Positions 43,187 through 51,402 of a stretch of DNA of 64,000 nucleotides are shown here, in pieces. This DNA is from CTSOIL-112 sp964293815. GTDB taxonomy: Bacteria; Pseudomonadota; Gammaproteobacteria; Burkholderiales; Burkholderiaceae. The stretch is taken from the NCBI GenBank assembly GCA_964293815.1, contig CAXYYC010000001.1:186001-250000 (forward strand), given 5' to 3'. The notes under the pieces were generated by a model. The model was not told where the DNA came from, ran no database searches, and saw nothing but the letters and a program-made list of their open reading frames with translations. Position 1 is the stretch's first letter. The number at the start of each line of letters is the position of its first letter. The position numbers and the translations under genes are program-made.

Positions 43187-44968
43187 ATGGGAAGCTATGT
43201 ACCACCACTACGTGACATTCAGTTTGTCATGCACGAGTTGCTCAACACAGAAGCAACATTACAACAATTGCCCGCACATGCCGAATTAGACGTTGACACG
43301 ATCAACGCGATTGTCGAGGAAGCCGGTAAATTCTCATCACAAGTCATTTTCCCGTTGAACCACACGGGCGACCAAGAGGGCTGTACTTTGAATGGCTCCG
43401 AAGTGAGCACCCCGAAAGGCTACAAAGAAGCCTACAAACAATATGTCGAAGCAGGCTGGCCTGCGCTCTCATGTGATCCTGAGTACGGCGGTCAAGGCTT
43501 GCCGATCGCGTTGAACAACGCGCTGTACGAAACATTGAACTCAGCCAACTTGGCGTGGACCATGTATCCAGGTTTGAGCCACGGCGCGTACGAATGCTTG
43601 CACGCGCACGGTTCGGACGAGTTAAAAGCGGCGTATTTGCCAAAATTGGTTTCTGGCGAATGGACTGGCACAATGTGCTTGACCGAGCCACACTGCGGTA
43701 CCGACCTCGGTATTTTACGCACCAAAGCGATTCCGAATGCCGACGGCTCGTACGCCATCACCGGCACCAAAATCTTCATCTCCAGCGGTGAACACGATAT
43801 GGCGGAAAACATCATCCACCTCGTGTTGGCACGCTTGCCAGAAGCACCGAAAGGCACCAAAGGCATTTCCCTGTTCATCGTACCGAAATTCCTGCCAAAC
43901 GCGGACGGCTCGCTCGGCGCGCGCAATCCAGTGTCTTGCGGCGCGTTGGAACACAAAATGGGTATTCACTCGAATGCCACTGCGGTGATTAACCTTGATG
44001 GCGCGGCGGGCTGGTTGGTCGGTGAGCCGAACAAAGGCTTGCAAGCAATGTTCGTGATGATGAACGCGGCACGTCTGGGCGTGGGTATGCAAGGTTTGGG
44101 CTTGACTGAAATTTCTTACCAAAATGCCCGCACCTACGCCAAAGAACGTTTGCAAATGCGTGCTTTGACCGGCGCAAAAAATCCTGAAAAAGAAGCCGAT
44201 CCGATTCTCGTGCATCCAGACGTACGTCGTATGCTCCTGACCCAACGTGCGTATGCCGAAGGCGCGCGCGCGTTCACCTACTGGATCGCATTGGAAATCG
44301 ACAAAGAATTGTCACACCCAGATGAGGCAGTGCGCAAAGCGGCCGCGGACAACGTCGCCCTGTTGACGCCGATCATCAAAGCATTCCTGACGGACAACGC
44401 ATTCGAATGTACCAACCACGGCGTACAAATTTTCGGCGGTCACGGCTTTATCGCAGAAAACGGCATGGAACAATACGTTCGTGACGCGCGTATTACCCAA
44501 TTGTACGAAGGCACCAACGGCGTACAAGCGCTGGACTTGCTCGGCCGTAAAGTTTTGGGCGACATGGGCGCGAAACTGCGTGCATTTGGCGCGACCGTAC
44601 AAAAGTTCGTTGAAGACAACGGCGTTGATCCGAAAATGCAAGAATTCGTTAACCCATTGGCCGACATTGGCGACAAAGTACAAAAACTCACGATGGAAAT
44701 CGGCATGAAAGCCATGCAAAACCAAGATGAAGTCGGCGCGGCCTCTGTACCGTACCAACGCGTGGTTGGTCACATGGTGTTCTCATATTTCTGGGCAATG
44801 ATGGCCAAAATCGCTTTGGAAAAACAAGACCAAGACGATTTCTACAAAGCAAAATTGGCAACGGCACGCTTCTACTTTGCCAAACTCTTGCCTGAAACTG
44901 CCGGTTACATCCGTCAAGCGCGTGCGGGCGTGGCCAGCTTGCAAGAAATGCAAGACGCTTGGTTCTAA
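43187..44968 (+). CDS. acyl-CoA dehydrogenase
   Basis: The 593-residue flavoenzyme matches the long (about 590-600 residue) acyl-CoA dehydrogenases found with 3-hydroxyacyl-CoA dehydrogenases in Burkholderiales. FAD and substrate motifs are MCLTEPHCGTDLG and GTKIFISSGEHDM, with MGIHSNATAVINLDGA. YEGTNGVQALDLLGRKVL holds the usual base region near the C-terminal end of the helical domain. It does the first step of beta-oxidation. The extra C-terminal helical part (residues 480-593) is typical of this subfamily. Confidence 0.95.
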   Translation: MGSYVPPLRDIQFVMHELLNTEATLQQLPAHAELDVDTINAIVEEAGKFSSQVIFPLNHTGDQEGCTLNGSEVSTPKGYKEAYKQYVEAGWPALSCDPEYGGQGLPIALNNALYETLNSANLAWTMYPGLSHGAYECLHAHGSDELKAAYLPKLVSGEWTGTMCLTEPHCGTDLGILRTKAIPNADGSYAITGTKIFISSGEHDMAENIIHLVLARLPEAPKGTKGISLFIVPKFLPNADGSLGARNPVSCGALEHKMGIHSNATAVINLDGAAGWLVGEPNKGLQAMFVMMNAARLGVGMQGLGLTEISYQNARTYAKERLQMRALTGAKNPEKEADPILVHPDVRRMLLTQRAYAEGARAFTYWIALEIDKELSHPDEAVRKAAADNVALLTPIIKAFLTDNAFECTNHGVQIFGGHGFIAENGMEQYVRDARITQLYEGTNGVQALDLLGRKVLGDMGAKLRAFGATVQKFVEDNGVDPKMQEFVNPLADIGDKVQKLTMEIGMKAMQNQDEVGAASVPYQRVVGHMVFSYFWAMMAKIALEKQDQDDFYKAKLATARFYFAKLLPETAGYIRQARAGVASLQEMQDAWF

Positions 44969-45007
44969 TCAGGCCATCACATCGCTTGAGTAGGTTTTAA
45001 TGCGCAT

Positions 45008-45040
45008 CGGTTGATGAATAAATCATTTATTCGTCAACCG
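45008..45040. other. 15-bp stem hairpin after the acyl-CoA dehydrogenase gene
   Basis: CGGTTGATGAATAAA pairs with TTTATTCGTCAACCG, with one G-T pair and a 3-nt loop. No T run follows, so it is a transcript-stabilising or weak terminator hairpin. It abuts GAACGTACGTTAG, an AACGTACGTT palindrome that could be another regulator site. Confidence 0.5.
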
Positions 45041-45195
45041 AACGTACGTTAGAATAGTTAATGTGCATCGTGTGACGACTAACTCACGTTCACATTCATG
45101 CTGAAGCGGTCATTGAATGACTGATTGAATTGGTTTTAATAGATTTTTAACAGGTTTATAGGGCAACAGCCCAAAACATCCACAAGGAGACTGAA

Positions 45196-45615
45196 ATGAA
45201 AGTACTGAACAAAATCGCATTGGGTTTGGTAGGCTTGGCGGTATCAGGTATCGCTATGGCTGACCCGACTGGCGTATGGCGCACCATCGATGACCAAACG
45301 GGTCAAGCCAAATCATTGGTGAAAATCACCAACGAAGGCGGCAAATACGTGGGTCGCATCCAGCAAGTATTTGGCGGCAATGTCTGCGATAAATGCGAAG
45401 GTGACTACAAAGGCAAAAATCTGTCTGGCGTGACCGTACTGTGGGGCGTCAGCTCCGAAGGTGGTAACAAATACGGTGGCGGTACCATCATGGATCCAAA
45501 AAATGACAAGCGTTACAAAGTGTCATTGACGGATAACGGCAATTCTATGACCGTGCGCGGTTACGTTGGTATCAGCGCATTGGGTCGTAACCAAACTTGG
45601 CAACGTGTCCAATAA
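45196..45615 (+). CDS. DUF2147-family secreted protein
   Basis: The 139-residue protein has a signal peptide (VLNKIALGLVGLAVSGIAMA), and the mature protein starts DPTGVWRTIDDQTGQAKSLVKI, the DUF2147 signature, with a CDKCEGD pair and MTVRGYVGISALGRNQTWQR at the end. The lipocalin-like fold has no firm function. It lies inside the beta-oxidation cluster between the acyl-CoA dehydrogenase and the FadB-like gene. An accessory role, such as lipid binding in the periplasm, is only a guess. Confidence 0.9.
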   Translation: MKVLNKIALGLVGLAVSGIAMADPTGVWRTIDDQTGQAKSLVKITNEGGKYVGRIQQVFGGNVCDKCEGDYKGKNLSGVTVLWGVSSEGGNKYGGGTIMDPKNDKRYKVSLTDNGNSMTVRGYVGISALGRNQTWQRVQ

Positions 45616-45676
45616 TTTGACACATTTCTAAGTCATTATGAGGGTGGTAACGGTACAGCATGCCGTTACCTCTTTT

Positions 45677-45700
45677 CACACTACGCTGGTGTGTTTTTTT
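45677..45700 (+). terminator. terminator after the DUF2147 gene
   Basis: CACAC / GTGTG stem with seven T residues. A second inverted repeat, GGTAACGG / CCGTTACC, lies just upstream at 45646-45670. Confidence 0.7.
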
Positions 45701-45713
45701 CAGAAAAAATCGC

Positions 45714-45726
45714 ACGGGCGTTCGAT
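45714..45726 (+). promoter_or_regulatory. candidate TetR operator before the FadB-like gene
   Basis: ACGGGCGTTCGAT matches 12 of 13 bases with ACGAGCGTTCGAT in the tetR leader at 42482. It lies 15 bases before the GTG start, overlapping the likely transcript leader. Confidence 0.4.
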
Positions 45727-45741
45727 AAAAAAGGGTAGAAC

Positions 45742-48135
45742 GTGAGTAACTTAATCATTCGTAAAGTCGCCGTTCTCGGCGCAGGCGTGATGGGTGCGCA
45801 AATCGCCGCGCACTTGGTCAATGCCAAAGTTCCAGTCATCTTGTTTGACTTGCCAGCCAAAGAAGGCTCAAAAAATGGCATCGTTGAAAAAGCATTGGCG
45901 AATCTGAAAAAACTCAGTCCAGCGCCATTTGGCGACTCAGCTCATGCGGCATACGTTGAAGCAGCCAACTACGAAACCGATTTGGACAAAATCAGCGAGT
46001 GTGATTTGGTGATCGAAGCGATTGCCGAGCGCATGGACTGGAAACACGATTTATATGCAAAAGTTGCGCCGCACTTGGCGCCTAACGCAATTTTTGCTTC
46101 AAACACCTCTGGCCTGTCGATCAACGAATTGGCTGACGGCTTTGACGACGAACTGAAAAAACGCTTCTGCGGCGTGCATTTCTTTAATCCACCGCGCTAC
46201 ATGCACTTGGTTGAATTGATTCCAACCGCGCACACCGAAGCCGCCACATTGGATAACCTCGAATCATTCGCCACCACCACTTTGGGTAAAGGCGTGGTTC
46301 GTGCTAAAGACACACCGAATTTCATCGCCAACCGCGTGGGCGTATTCTCAATCTTGGCCGTGATGGCCGAAGCGCAAAAATACGGTTTGGGCTTTGACCT
46401 CGTGGACGACTTGACCGGCTCAAAACTGGGGCGCGCCAAATCAGCGACCTTCCGTACCGCCGACGTGGTCGGTTTGGACACCATGGCGCACGTGATTAAA
46501 ACCATGGAAGATGGCTTGAAAGACGATCCGTTTGCGGCCAATTATCCTGTGCCTGCGGTACTGAAAGCCTTGGTCGAAAAAGGCGCCTTGGGTCAAAAAT
46601 CCGGCGCAGGTTTCTACCGCAAAGAAGGCAAAGAAATTAAAGTTTTGGATGCAGCCAAAGGCGAATACGTCACCGGCGGCACAAAAGCCGACGAATTGGT
46701 CGCACGCATTCTGAAAAAACCAGCGGCAGAACGTTTCAAATTGTTGCGCGAAACCGATCATCCGCAAGCACAATTCTTGTGGTCCATTTTCCGCGACGTA
46801 TTCCACTACATCGCCGTTCATTTAGAAAGCATTGCTGACAACGCACGCGACGTCGATTTCGCGGTTCGTTGGGGCTTTGGCTGGAACGAAGGTCCGTTTG
46901 AAACATGGCAAGCGGCTGGTTGGAAAGAAATCGCTGGCTGGATTTCTGAGGACATCGCTGCGGGCAAAACCCTGTCGAGCGCGCCATTACCGGCTTGGGT
47001 CAATGAAATCGACGGCGTTCACACACCGCAAGGTTCATATTCACCAGCGAAAAAAGCCTTTGTACCGCGCAGCGATTTGGCTGTGTACAAGCGCCAAGCC
47101 TTCCCTGCGTTCCTGTTGGGCGAAAATGCAGCCGATCCGAAAACAGCGGGCAATACCGTATTTGAAAACGACGCCATCCGCTTGTGGGATCAAGGCGACG
47201 ACGTATTGATCGCCTCGTTCAAAACCAAAATGAACACCATCGGGCCAGACGTATTGGACGGCCTGGTACAAGCAGTTGAACTGGCTGAGCAAAAATACGC
47301 AGGCTTGGTGATTTGGCAAACCGGCTCATTGACCGGCGGTCCATTCTCTGCGGGTGCGGATTTGCAGGCGGCCATGCCATTGTTCATGAAAGGCGGCGCG
47401 AAAGCGGTCGAACCATTCGTGAAGAAATTCCAAGACACCGCGATGCGCATCAAATACGCACAAGTGCCTGTGGTGGCTGCGGTCGCAGGCTTGGCACTGG
47501 GCGGCGGTTGCGAAACCTTGATGCACAGCGCGCACCGCGTGGCGCATCTGGAATCCTACATCGGTTTGGTTGAGTTGGGCGTGGGCTTGGTGCCTGCGGG
47601 TGGCGGCTTGAAAGAAGCGGCTCTGCGCGCATCCAACGCGGCGGCAACCTACGGCTTTAGCAATTTGACCGAATTTGTCAAACCGTGGTTCCAAAACGTG
47701 GCCATGGCCAAAGTGGCTAAGTCAGCACGCGATGCGCAAAGCTTGGGCTACCTGTTGCCAACCGACACCATCGTATTCAATATCCACGAATTGCTGTTTG
47801 TTGCCAAAGAGCAAGCACGCGCCTTGGCAAGTGCCGGTTATCGCCCACCATTGGCGGCGGCGAACATCACTGCGGCAGGCCCATCGGTACAAGCGACTTT
47901 GCAATCGATGATTGTGAACATGCGCGACGGCGGCTACATTTCGGCGTATGACGGCGAATTGGCAACCCGCGTGGCGAGCATTCTCTCGGCAGGTGGCGTG
48001 GAAGCAGGCGTACAAGTGGACGAAGCATGGTTATTGAAATTAGAGCGTGATAACTTTATTGAAGCTTTGGGTAAACCAAAAACCCAAGAACGCATCATGG
48101 GCATGCTCTCAACCGGCAAACCGGTTCGTAACTAA
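45742..48135 (+). CDS. 3-hydroxyacyl-CoA dehydrogenase / enoyl-CoA hydratase (FadN-like)
   Basis: The 797-residue protein starts at GTG (MSNLIIRKVAVLGAGVMG) with AAGGG 6-10 bases upstream. The N-terminal half is a 3-hydroxyacyl-CoA dehydrogenase: NAD motif GAGVMGAQIAAHL, FNPPRYMHLVELIP, FIANRVGVFS. The C-terminal half has the crotonase-type enoyl-CoA hydratase motifs ADLQAAMP and GLALGGGCETLM, with GVGLVPAGGG. The order dehydrogenase-then-hydratase is the reverse of E. coli FadB and like FadN. It does the hydration and oxidation steps of beta-oxidation. Confidence 0.94.
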   Translation: MSNLIIRKVAVLGAGVMGAQIAAHLVNAKVPVILFDLPAKEGSKNGIVEKALANLKKLSPAPFGDSAHAAYVEAANYETDLDKISECDLVIEAIAERMDWKHDLYAKVAPHLAPNAIFASNTSGLSINELADGFDDELKKRFCGVHFFNPPRYMHLVELIPTAHTEAATLDNLESFATTTLGKGVVRAKDTPNFIANRVGVFSILAVMAEAQKYGLGFDLVDDLTGSKLGRAKSATFRTADVVGLDTMAHVIKTMEDGLKDDPFAANYPVPAVLKALVEKGALGQKSGAGFYRKEGKEIKVLDAAKGEYVTGGTKADELVARILKKPAAERFKLLRETDHPQAQFLWSIFRDVFHYIAVHLESIADNARDVDFAVRWGFGWNEGPFETWQAAGWKEIAGWISEDIAAGKTLSSAPLPAWVNEIDGVHTPQGSYSPAKKAFVPRSDLAVYKRQAFPAFLLGENAADPKTAGNTVFENDAIRLWDQGDDVLIASFKTKMNTIGPDVLDGLVQAVELAEQKYAGLVIWQTGSLTGGPFSAGADLQAAMPLFMKGGAKAVEPFVKKFQDTAMRIKYAQVPVVAAVAGLALGGGCETLMHSAHRVAHLESYIGLVELGVGLVPAGGGLKEAALRASNAAATYGFSNLTEFVKPWFQNVAMAKVAKSARDAQSLGYLLPTDTIVFNIHELLFVAKEQARALASAGYRPPLAAANITAAGPSVQATLQSMIVNMRDGGYISAYDGELATRVASILSAGGVEAGVQVDEAWLLKLERDNFIEALGKPKTQERIMGMLSTGKPVRN

Positions 48136-48140
48136 TGAGG

Positions 48141-48169
48141 TAGGGTGGGCAAAACGTTTGCCCACGCAA
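48141..48169. repeat. intergenic inverted repeat between fadN-like and fadA
   Basis: GTGGGCAAA / TTTGCCCAC with a 3-nt loop, within TAGGGTGGGC...GCCCACGC. This hairpin type is a common dispersed intergenic repeat in bacteria. A second hairpin, CGGTGGC-GA-GCCACCG, lies at 48186-48201 just before the fadA ribosome site. Confidence 0.7.
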
Positions 48170-48215
48170 TCGCTGACTAATCAAGCGGTGGCGAGCCACC
48201 GTTTAGGAGTAAAAA

Positions 48216-49412
48216 ATGACTCAATTGCAAGAAGCATACATCGTCGCGGCAACGCGTACCCCTGTGGGTAAAGCACCTCGCGGCGTTTTTAAAAGCACCC
48301 GTCCGGACGATTTGTTGGTACACGCGATTCAAGGCGCATTGGCGCAAGTGCCAACCTTGGATCCGAAATTGATCGAAGACGCCATCGTTGGCTGTGCGAT
48401 TCCACAAGGTCCACAAGGCTTGAACATGGCGCGTATGAGCGTGTTGTTCGCCGGTTTGCCGCACTCTGTCGGCGGCGTGACCGTGAACCGTTACTGTGCA
48501 TCCGGCATCACTGCCGTTGCGATGGCGGCTGATCGTATTCGTACTGGTCAAGCGGATGTCATGATCGCGGCGGGCGCGGAATCCATGAGCATGGTTCCGA
48601 TGAACGCGATTTTGACCGATATGAATCCGGCGATCTTTGAAAAAGACGAAAACCTCGGCATTGCCTACGGTATGGGTTTGACTGCGGAGAAAGTCGCAGA
48701 GCAATGGAATGTATCTCGCGAAGACCAAGACGCATTCTCGGTTGAATCGCACCGTCGCGCGTTGGCAGCACAAGCGGCGGGTTATTTCGACGCGGAAATC
48801 ACACCGGTGACGGTGCGCGACACCTACGTTGATTTGGCCACGCAAGAATTGAAAACCAATGAATTCGTGGTGTCTAAAGACGAAGGTCCGCGCGAAGGCA
48901 CGACTTTGGAAGGTTTGGCGAAACTGAAGCCTGTATTTGCCGCCAAAGGCAGCGTGACTGCGGGCAGCAGCTCGCAAATGTCGGATGGCGCAGCGGCGTT
49001 GATCTTGGTTTCCGAACGATTCCTGAAAGAGCACAACTTGACGCCAATCGGTCGTTTCGTTTCATTCGCCGTGCGCGGCGTTGATCCGAAAATCATGGGT
49101 ATCGGTCCGAAAGAGGCCATTCCTGCCGCATTGAAAGTGGCCGGTTTGACCTTGAACGACATGGACTGGATCGAGTTGAACGAAGCGTTTGCGGCGCAAT
49201 CCTTGGCTGTGATCCGCGATCTGGACTTGGATATGAGCAAAGTCAACCCGTGGGGCGGCGCGATTGCGCTGGGTCACCCATTGGGCGCGACTGGCGCGAT
49301 TCGTTCGGCAACCGTATTGAACGGTCTGAAACAAACTGGCGGCAAATACGGCATGGTCACCATGTGTATCGGTACCGGTATGGGCGCAGCGGGTATTTTG
49401 GAACGCCTGTAA
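48216..49412 (+). CDS. fadA: acetyl-CoA C-acyltransferase (thiolase)
   Basis: The 398-residue thiolase has the nucleophile Cys in TVNRYCASGITAVAMA, the motif GAESMSMVPM, the active His in ALGHPLGATGAIR and the second Cys in MCIGTGMGAAG. It cleaves 3-ketoacyl-CoA with CoA to release acetyl-CoA, the last step of beta-oxidation. It follows the FadN-like gene by 80 bp and uses AGGAG 9 bases upstream. Confidence 0.96.
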   Translation: MTQLQEAYIVAATRTPVGKAPRGVFKSTRPDDLLVHAIQGALAQVPTLDPKLIEDAIVGCAIPQGPQGLNMARMSVLFAGLPHSVGGVTVNRYCASGITAVAMAADRIRTGQADVMIAAGAESMSMVPMNAILTDMNPAIFEKDENLGIAYGMGLTAEKVAEQWNVSREDQDAFSVESHRRALAAQAAGYFDAEITPVTVRDTYVDLATQELKTNEFVVSKDEGPREGTTLEGLAKLKPVFAAKGSVTAGSSSQMSDGAAALILVSERFLKEHNLTPIGRFVSFAVRGVDPKIMGIGPKEAIPAALKVAGLTLNDMDWIELNEAFAAQSLAVIRDLDLDMSKVNPWGGAIALGHPLGATGAIRSATVLNGLKQTGGKYGMVTMCIGTGMGAAGILERL

Positions 49413-49558
49413 GGCTGGTCTAAACTGCGGTCGGGCTTTTCACACAAGAGGTGCAAGCCCGAATCGCAGCATGTGTAAAAAGCAAACTCTATTTCGTGAA
49501 TTTGATTCAATTTCGCGACGGCGGGTTTGCTTTTTTGTCTCTACCAATTGGATAAGCC

Positions 49559-50449
49559 ATGCCGCAAACTTCTGAACTATTGACCTCGGCCAAAGGTGAT
49601 GCGCTCGCGCTGAATATTTTTTCTCCCGATGAGGCGCAAACCAAACGTGGCGTGGTCTTGATCGCGGCGGCGATGGGCGTGCCACAGCGTTACTATGCGC
49701 CATTTGCCACATGGTTGGCGCAACAAGGTTTTGTTGTCGCGACATTTGACTACTCGGGTATGGGGCAGTCGCTCAATGCTGCGAAGGTTGCGCTCAAACA
49801 GATTTCATCCGATATGCTCGATTGGGCACATGAGGCGGGAGAAGTGTTGACGTTGATGAAGCAACGCTACCCTGAGATTGCCTTGTATTGGGTAGGGCAT
49901 AGTTTCGGCGGGCAAATCTTGCCGATGGTCGATCATTCGTCTTTGCACAAAGCCATTACGGTGGGGACGGGCAGCGGCTATTGGAAAGAAAATTCACCAC
50001 AATTGCGCCGTCGGGTGTGGTTGCTGTGGTATTTCCTCGTACCCTTGTTGACGCCGATCATGGGCTATTTCCCGGGGAAACGTTTAAAAATGGTCGGTGA
50101 TTTACCCGCACGCGTGATGCTGCAATGGCGACGCTGGTGCATGAATGCGGGTTATAACATCGGTGTGGAAGGCGAGCCGTTGCGCGCGCAATACGCCGCG
50201 GTGCGCACGCCGATCACATCGCTATCATTCACCGATGACGACTATATGTCGGCAAAAAATACCGAGCAAATTCACGGTTTTTACATCAACGCGCGGAAAA
50301 ATATGCAACGCATTGCGCCGCAAGACGCTGGCGTCACGCATATCGGTCATTTTGGCTTTTTTAAAGCGCATTTTAAAGATACACTGTGGCACAAGCTACT
50401 GGCTGAACTAAACGAAACATCGATCGTAAACAGAGAGGACACCTTATGA
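49559..50449 (+). CDS. alpha/beta hydrolase
   Basis: The 296-residue protein has an alpha/beta-hydrolase core: VVLIAAAMGVPQRYYAPFA, ATFDYSGMG and the nucleophile elbow WVGHSFGGQIL (Ser in GHSFG). HIGHFGFFK supplies a C-terminal histidine. It could be a thioesterase or esterase; no specific family is clear. It overlaps the enoyl-CoA hydratase gene by 4 bp, so they are translated together, and probably serve in fatty acid metabolism. Confidence 0.85.
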   Translation: MPQTSELLTSAKGDALALNIFSPDEAQTKRGVVLIAAAMGVPQRYYAPFATWLAQQGFVVATFDYSGMGQSLNAAKVALKQISSDMLDWAHEAGEVLTLMKQRYPEIALYWVGHSFGGQILPMVDHSSLHKAITVGTGSGYWKENSPQLRRRVWLLWYFLVPLLTPIMGYFPGKRLKMVGDLPARVMLQWRRWCMNAGYNIGVEGEPLRAQYAAVRTPITSLSFTDDDYMSAKNTEQIHGFYINARKNMQRIAPQDAGVTHIGHFGFFKAHFKDTLWHKLLAELNETSIVNREDTL

Positions 50450-51201
50450 GCATCATCAGTCACATCGACGGTCACATTGCCTCATTGCAAATCAATCGCC
50501 CCGAGACCAAAAATGCGCTGACCTTGGAAATGTACCAGCACATGGCCGATGCGCTCAATGCCTATGACCAAAACGACGCCGTGCGTGTCGTGGTGCTCTA
50601 TGGACAGCCGGAAATGTTCTGCGCGGGCAACGATCTGAATGATTTTTTGAATAACGTCTCCGATATTGCGAGCAGTCCCATCCTCAGTTTTTTATATGCG
50701 CTGCGCGACTTTTCCAAACCGCTGGTGATGGCGGTCAATGGCGTGGCGGTGGGGATTGGCGTGACCATGTTGCTCCATGCCGACTTTGTCGTGGTGGGCG
50801 ATACGGCGCGCTTACAAGTACCATTTATCAATCTGGCGCTGTGTCCCGAAGGCGGATCTAGCCTGATGATGGTACAAAACGGCGGCTACCTCAAAGCAGC
50901 CGAAAAACTCATGTTCGGTGAATTTTTTACCGCAGAAGAAGCCGTCCAAATCGGCGTAGCAACCCAAGTGATGCCTGCGAAGGAAGTCGATCAATACGCC
51001 TTTCACCGTGCGAAGCAACTGGCAGAAAAAAGCCCGCAAGCTCTGCGCGAGACCAAGCGATTGCTGAAAAAACACAATGCCGATGTGCTGCGCCAAGTCA
51101 TGGATGAAGAAGTCGAAGCCTTTACCGCACTCATGCGCGGTGCGCATTCGCGTGAAGCAATGACTGCGTTTTTTGAGAAACGTAAGCCGGTTTTTGAATG
51201 A
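50446..51201 (+). CDS. enoyl-CoA hydratase/isomerase
   Basis: The 251-residue crotonase-fold protein has the oxyanion-hole motifs AGNDLNDFL and NGVAVGIGVTMLLHADFV, with FINLALCPEGGSSLMM. The presence of PEGG keeps the acidic residue usual in hydratases. It may hydrate short- or medium-chain enoyl-CoA or isomerise unsaturated intermediates. It is coupled to the upstream hydrolase by ATGA. Confidence 0.92.
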   Translation: MSIISHIDGHIASLQINRPETKNALTLEMYQHMADALNAYDQNDAVRVVVLYGQPEMFCAGNDLNDFLNNVSDIASSPILSFLYALRDFSKPLVMAVNGVAVGIGVTMLLHADFVVVGDTARLQVPFINLALCPEGGSSLMMVQNGGYLKAAEKLMFGEFFTAEEAVQIGVATQVMPAKEVDQYAFHRAKQLAEKSPQALRETKRLLKKHNADVLRQVMDEEVEAFTALMRGAHSREAMTAFFEKRKPVFE

Positions 51202-51257
51202 ACAAGTAGCAACGGTTTACAAGCCAAGCTGGCTTGTGGTACATTGTCACAAATTAA

Positions 51258-51322
51258 ACGCGCCGATTTGGATTCTGCTTGCGGGCGCGGTTGGGGGAAA
51301 TCCCCGACCAAAACGGCTAAAC
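51258..51322 (+). promoter_or_regulatory. SAM-II (SAM-alpha) riboswitch candidate for metX
   Basis: P1 stem CGCGCC / GGCGCG (51259-51264, 51284-51289) encloses GATTTG and CTTGCGG, matching the invariant SAM-II elements GAUUUG and UUGC. The linker carries an extra hairpin (GGGG-AAAT-CCCC, about 51290-51308). It ends in GGCTAAA (51315-51321), the SAM-II GCUAAA box. The P2 pseudoknot partner could not be settled by eye. SAM-II elements bind S-adenosylmethionine and repress methionine genes, as expected before metX. Confidence 0.75.
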
Positions 51323-51328
51323 GATACG

Positions 51329-51388
51329 ATACCCAAGTGAAGTTTGGCAGTTTTTATGATTGACCAAAACACAGCTTGGGTATTTTTT
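51329..51388 (+). terminator. terminator between SAM-II aptamer and metX
   Basis: A 9-bp outer stem ATACCCAAG / CTTGGGTAT (51329-51337, 51375-51383) encloses a 5-bp inner stem TTTGG / CCAAA, and a T run follows. It lies 14 bases before metX. A mini-ORF of five codons (ATG at 51389) follows the T run, and its stop TGA overlaps the metX ATG (ATGA). Confidence 0.6.
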
Positions 51389-51402
51389 ATGGGCGAAGAT
51401 GA

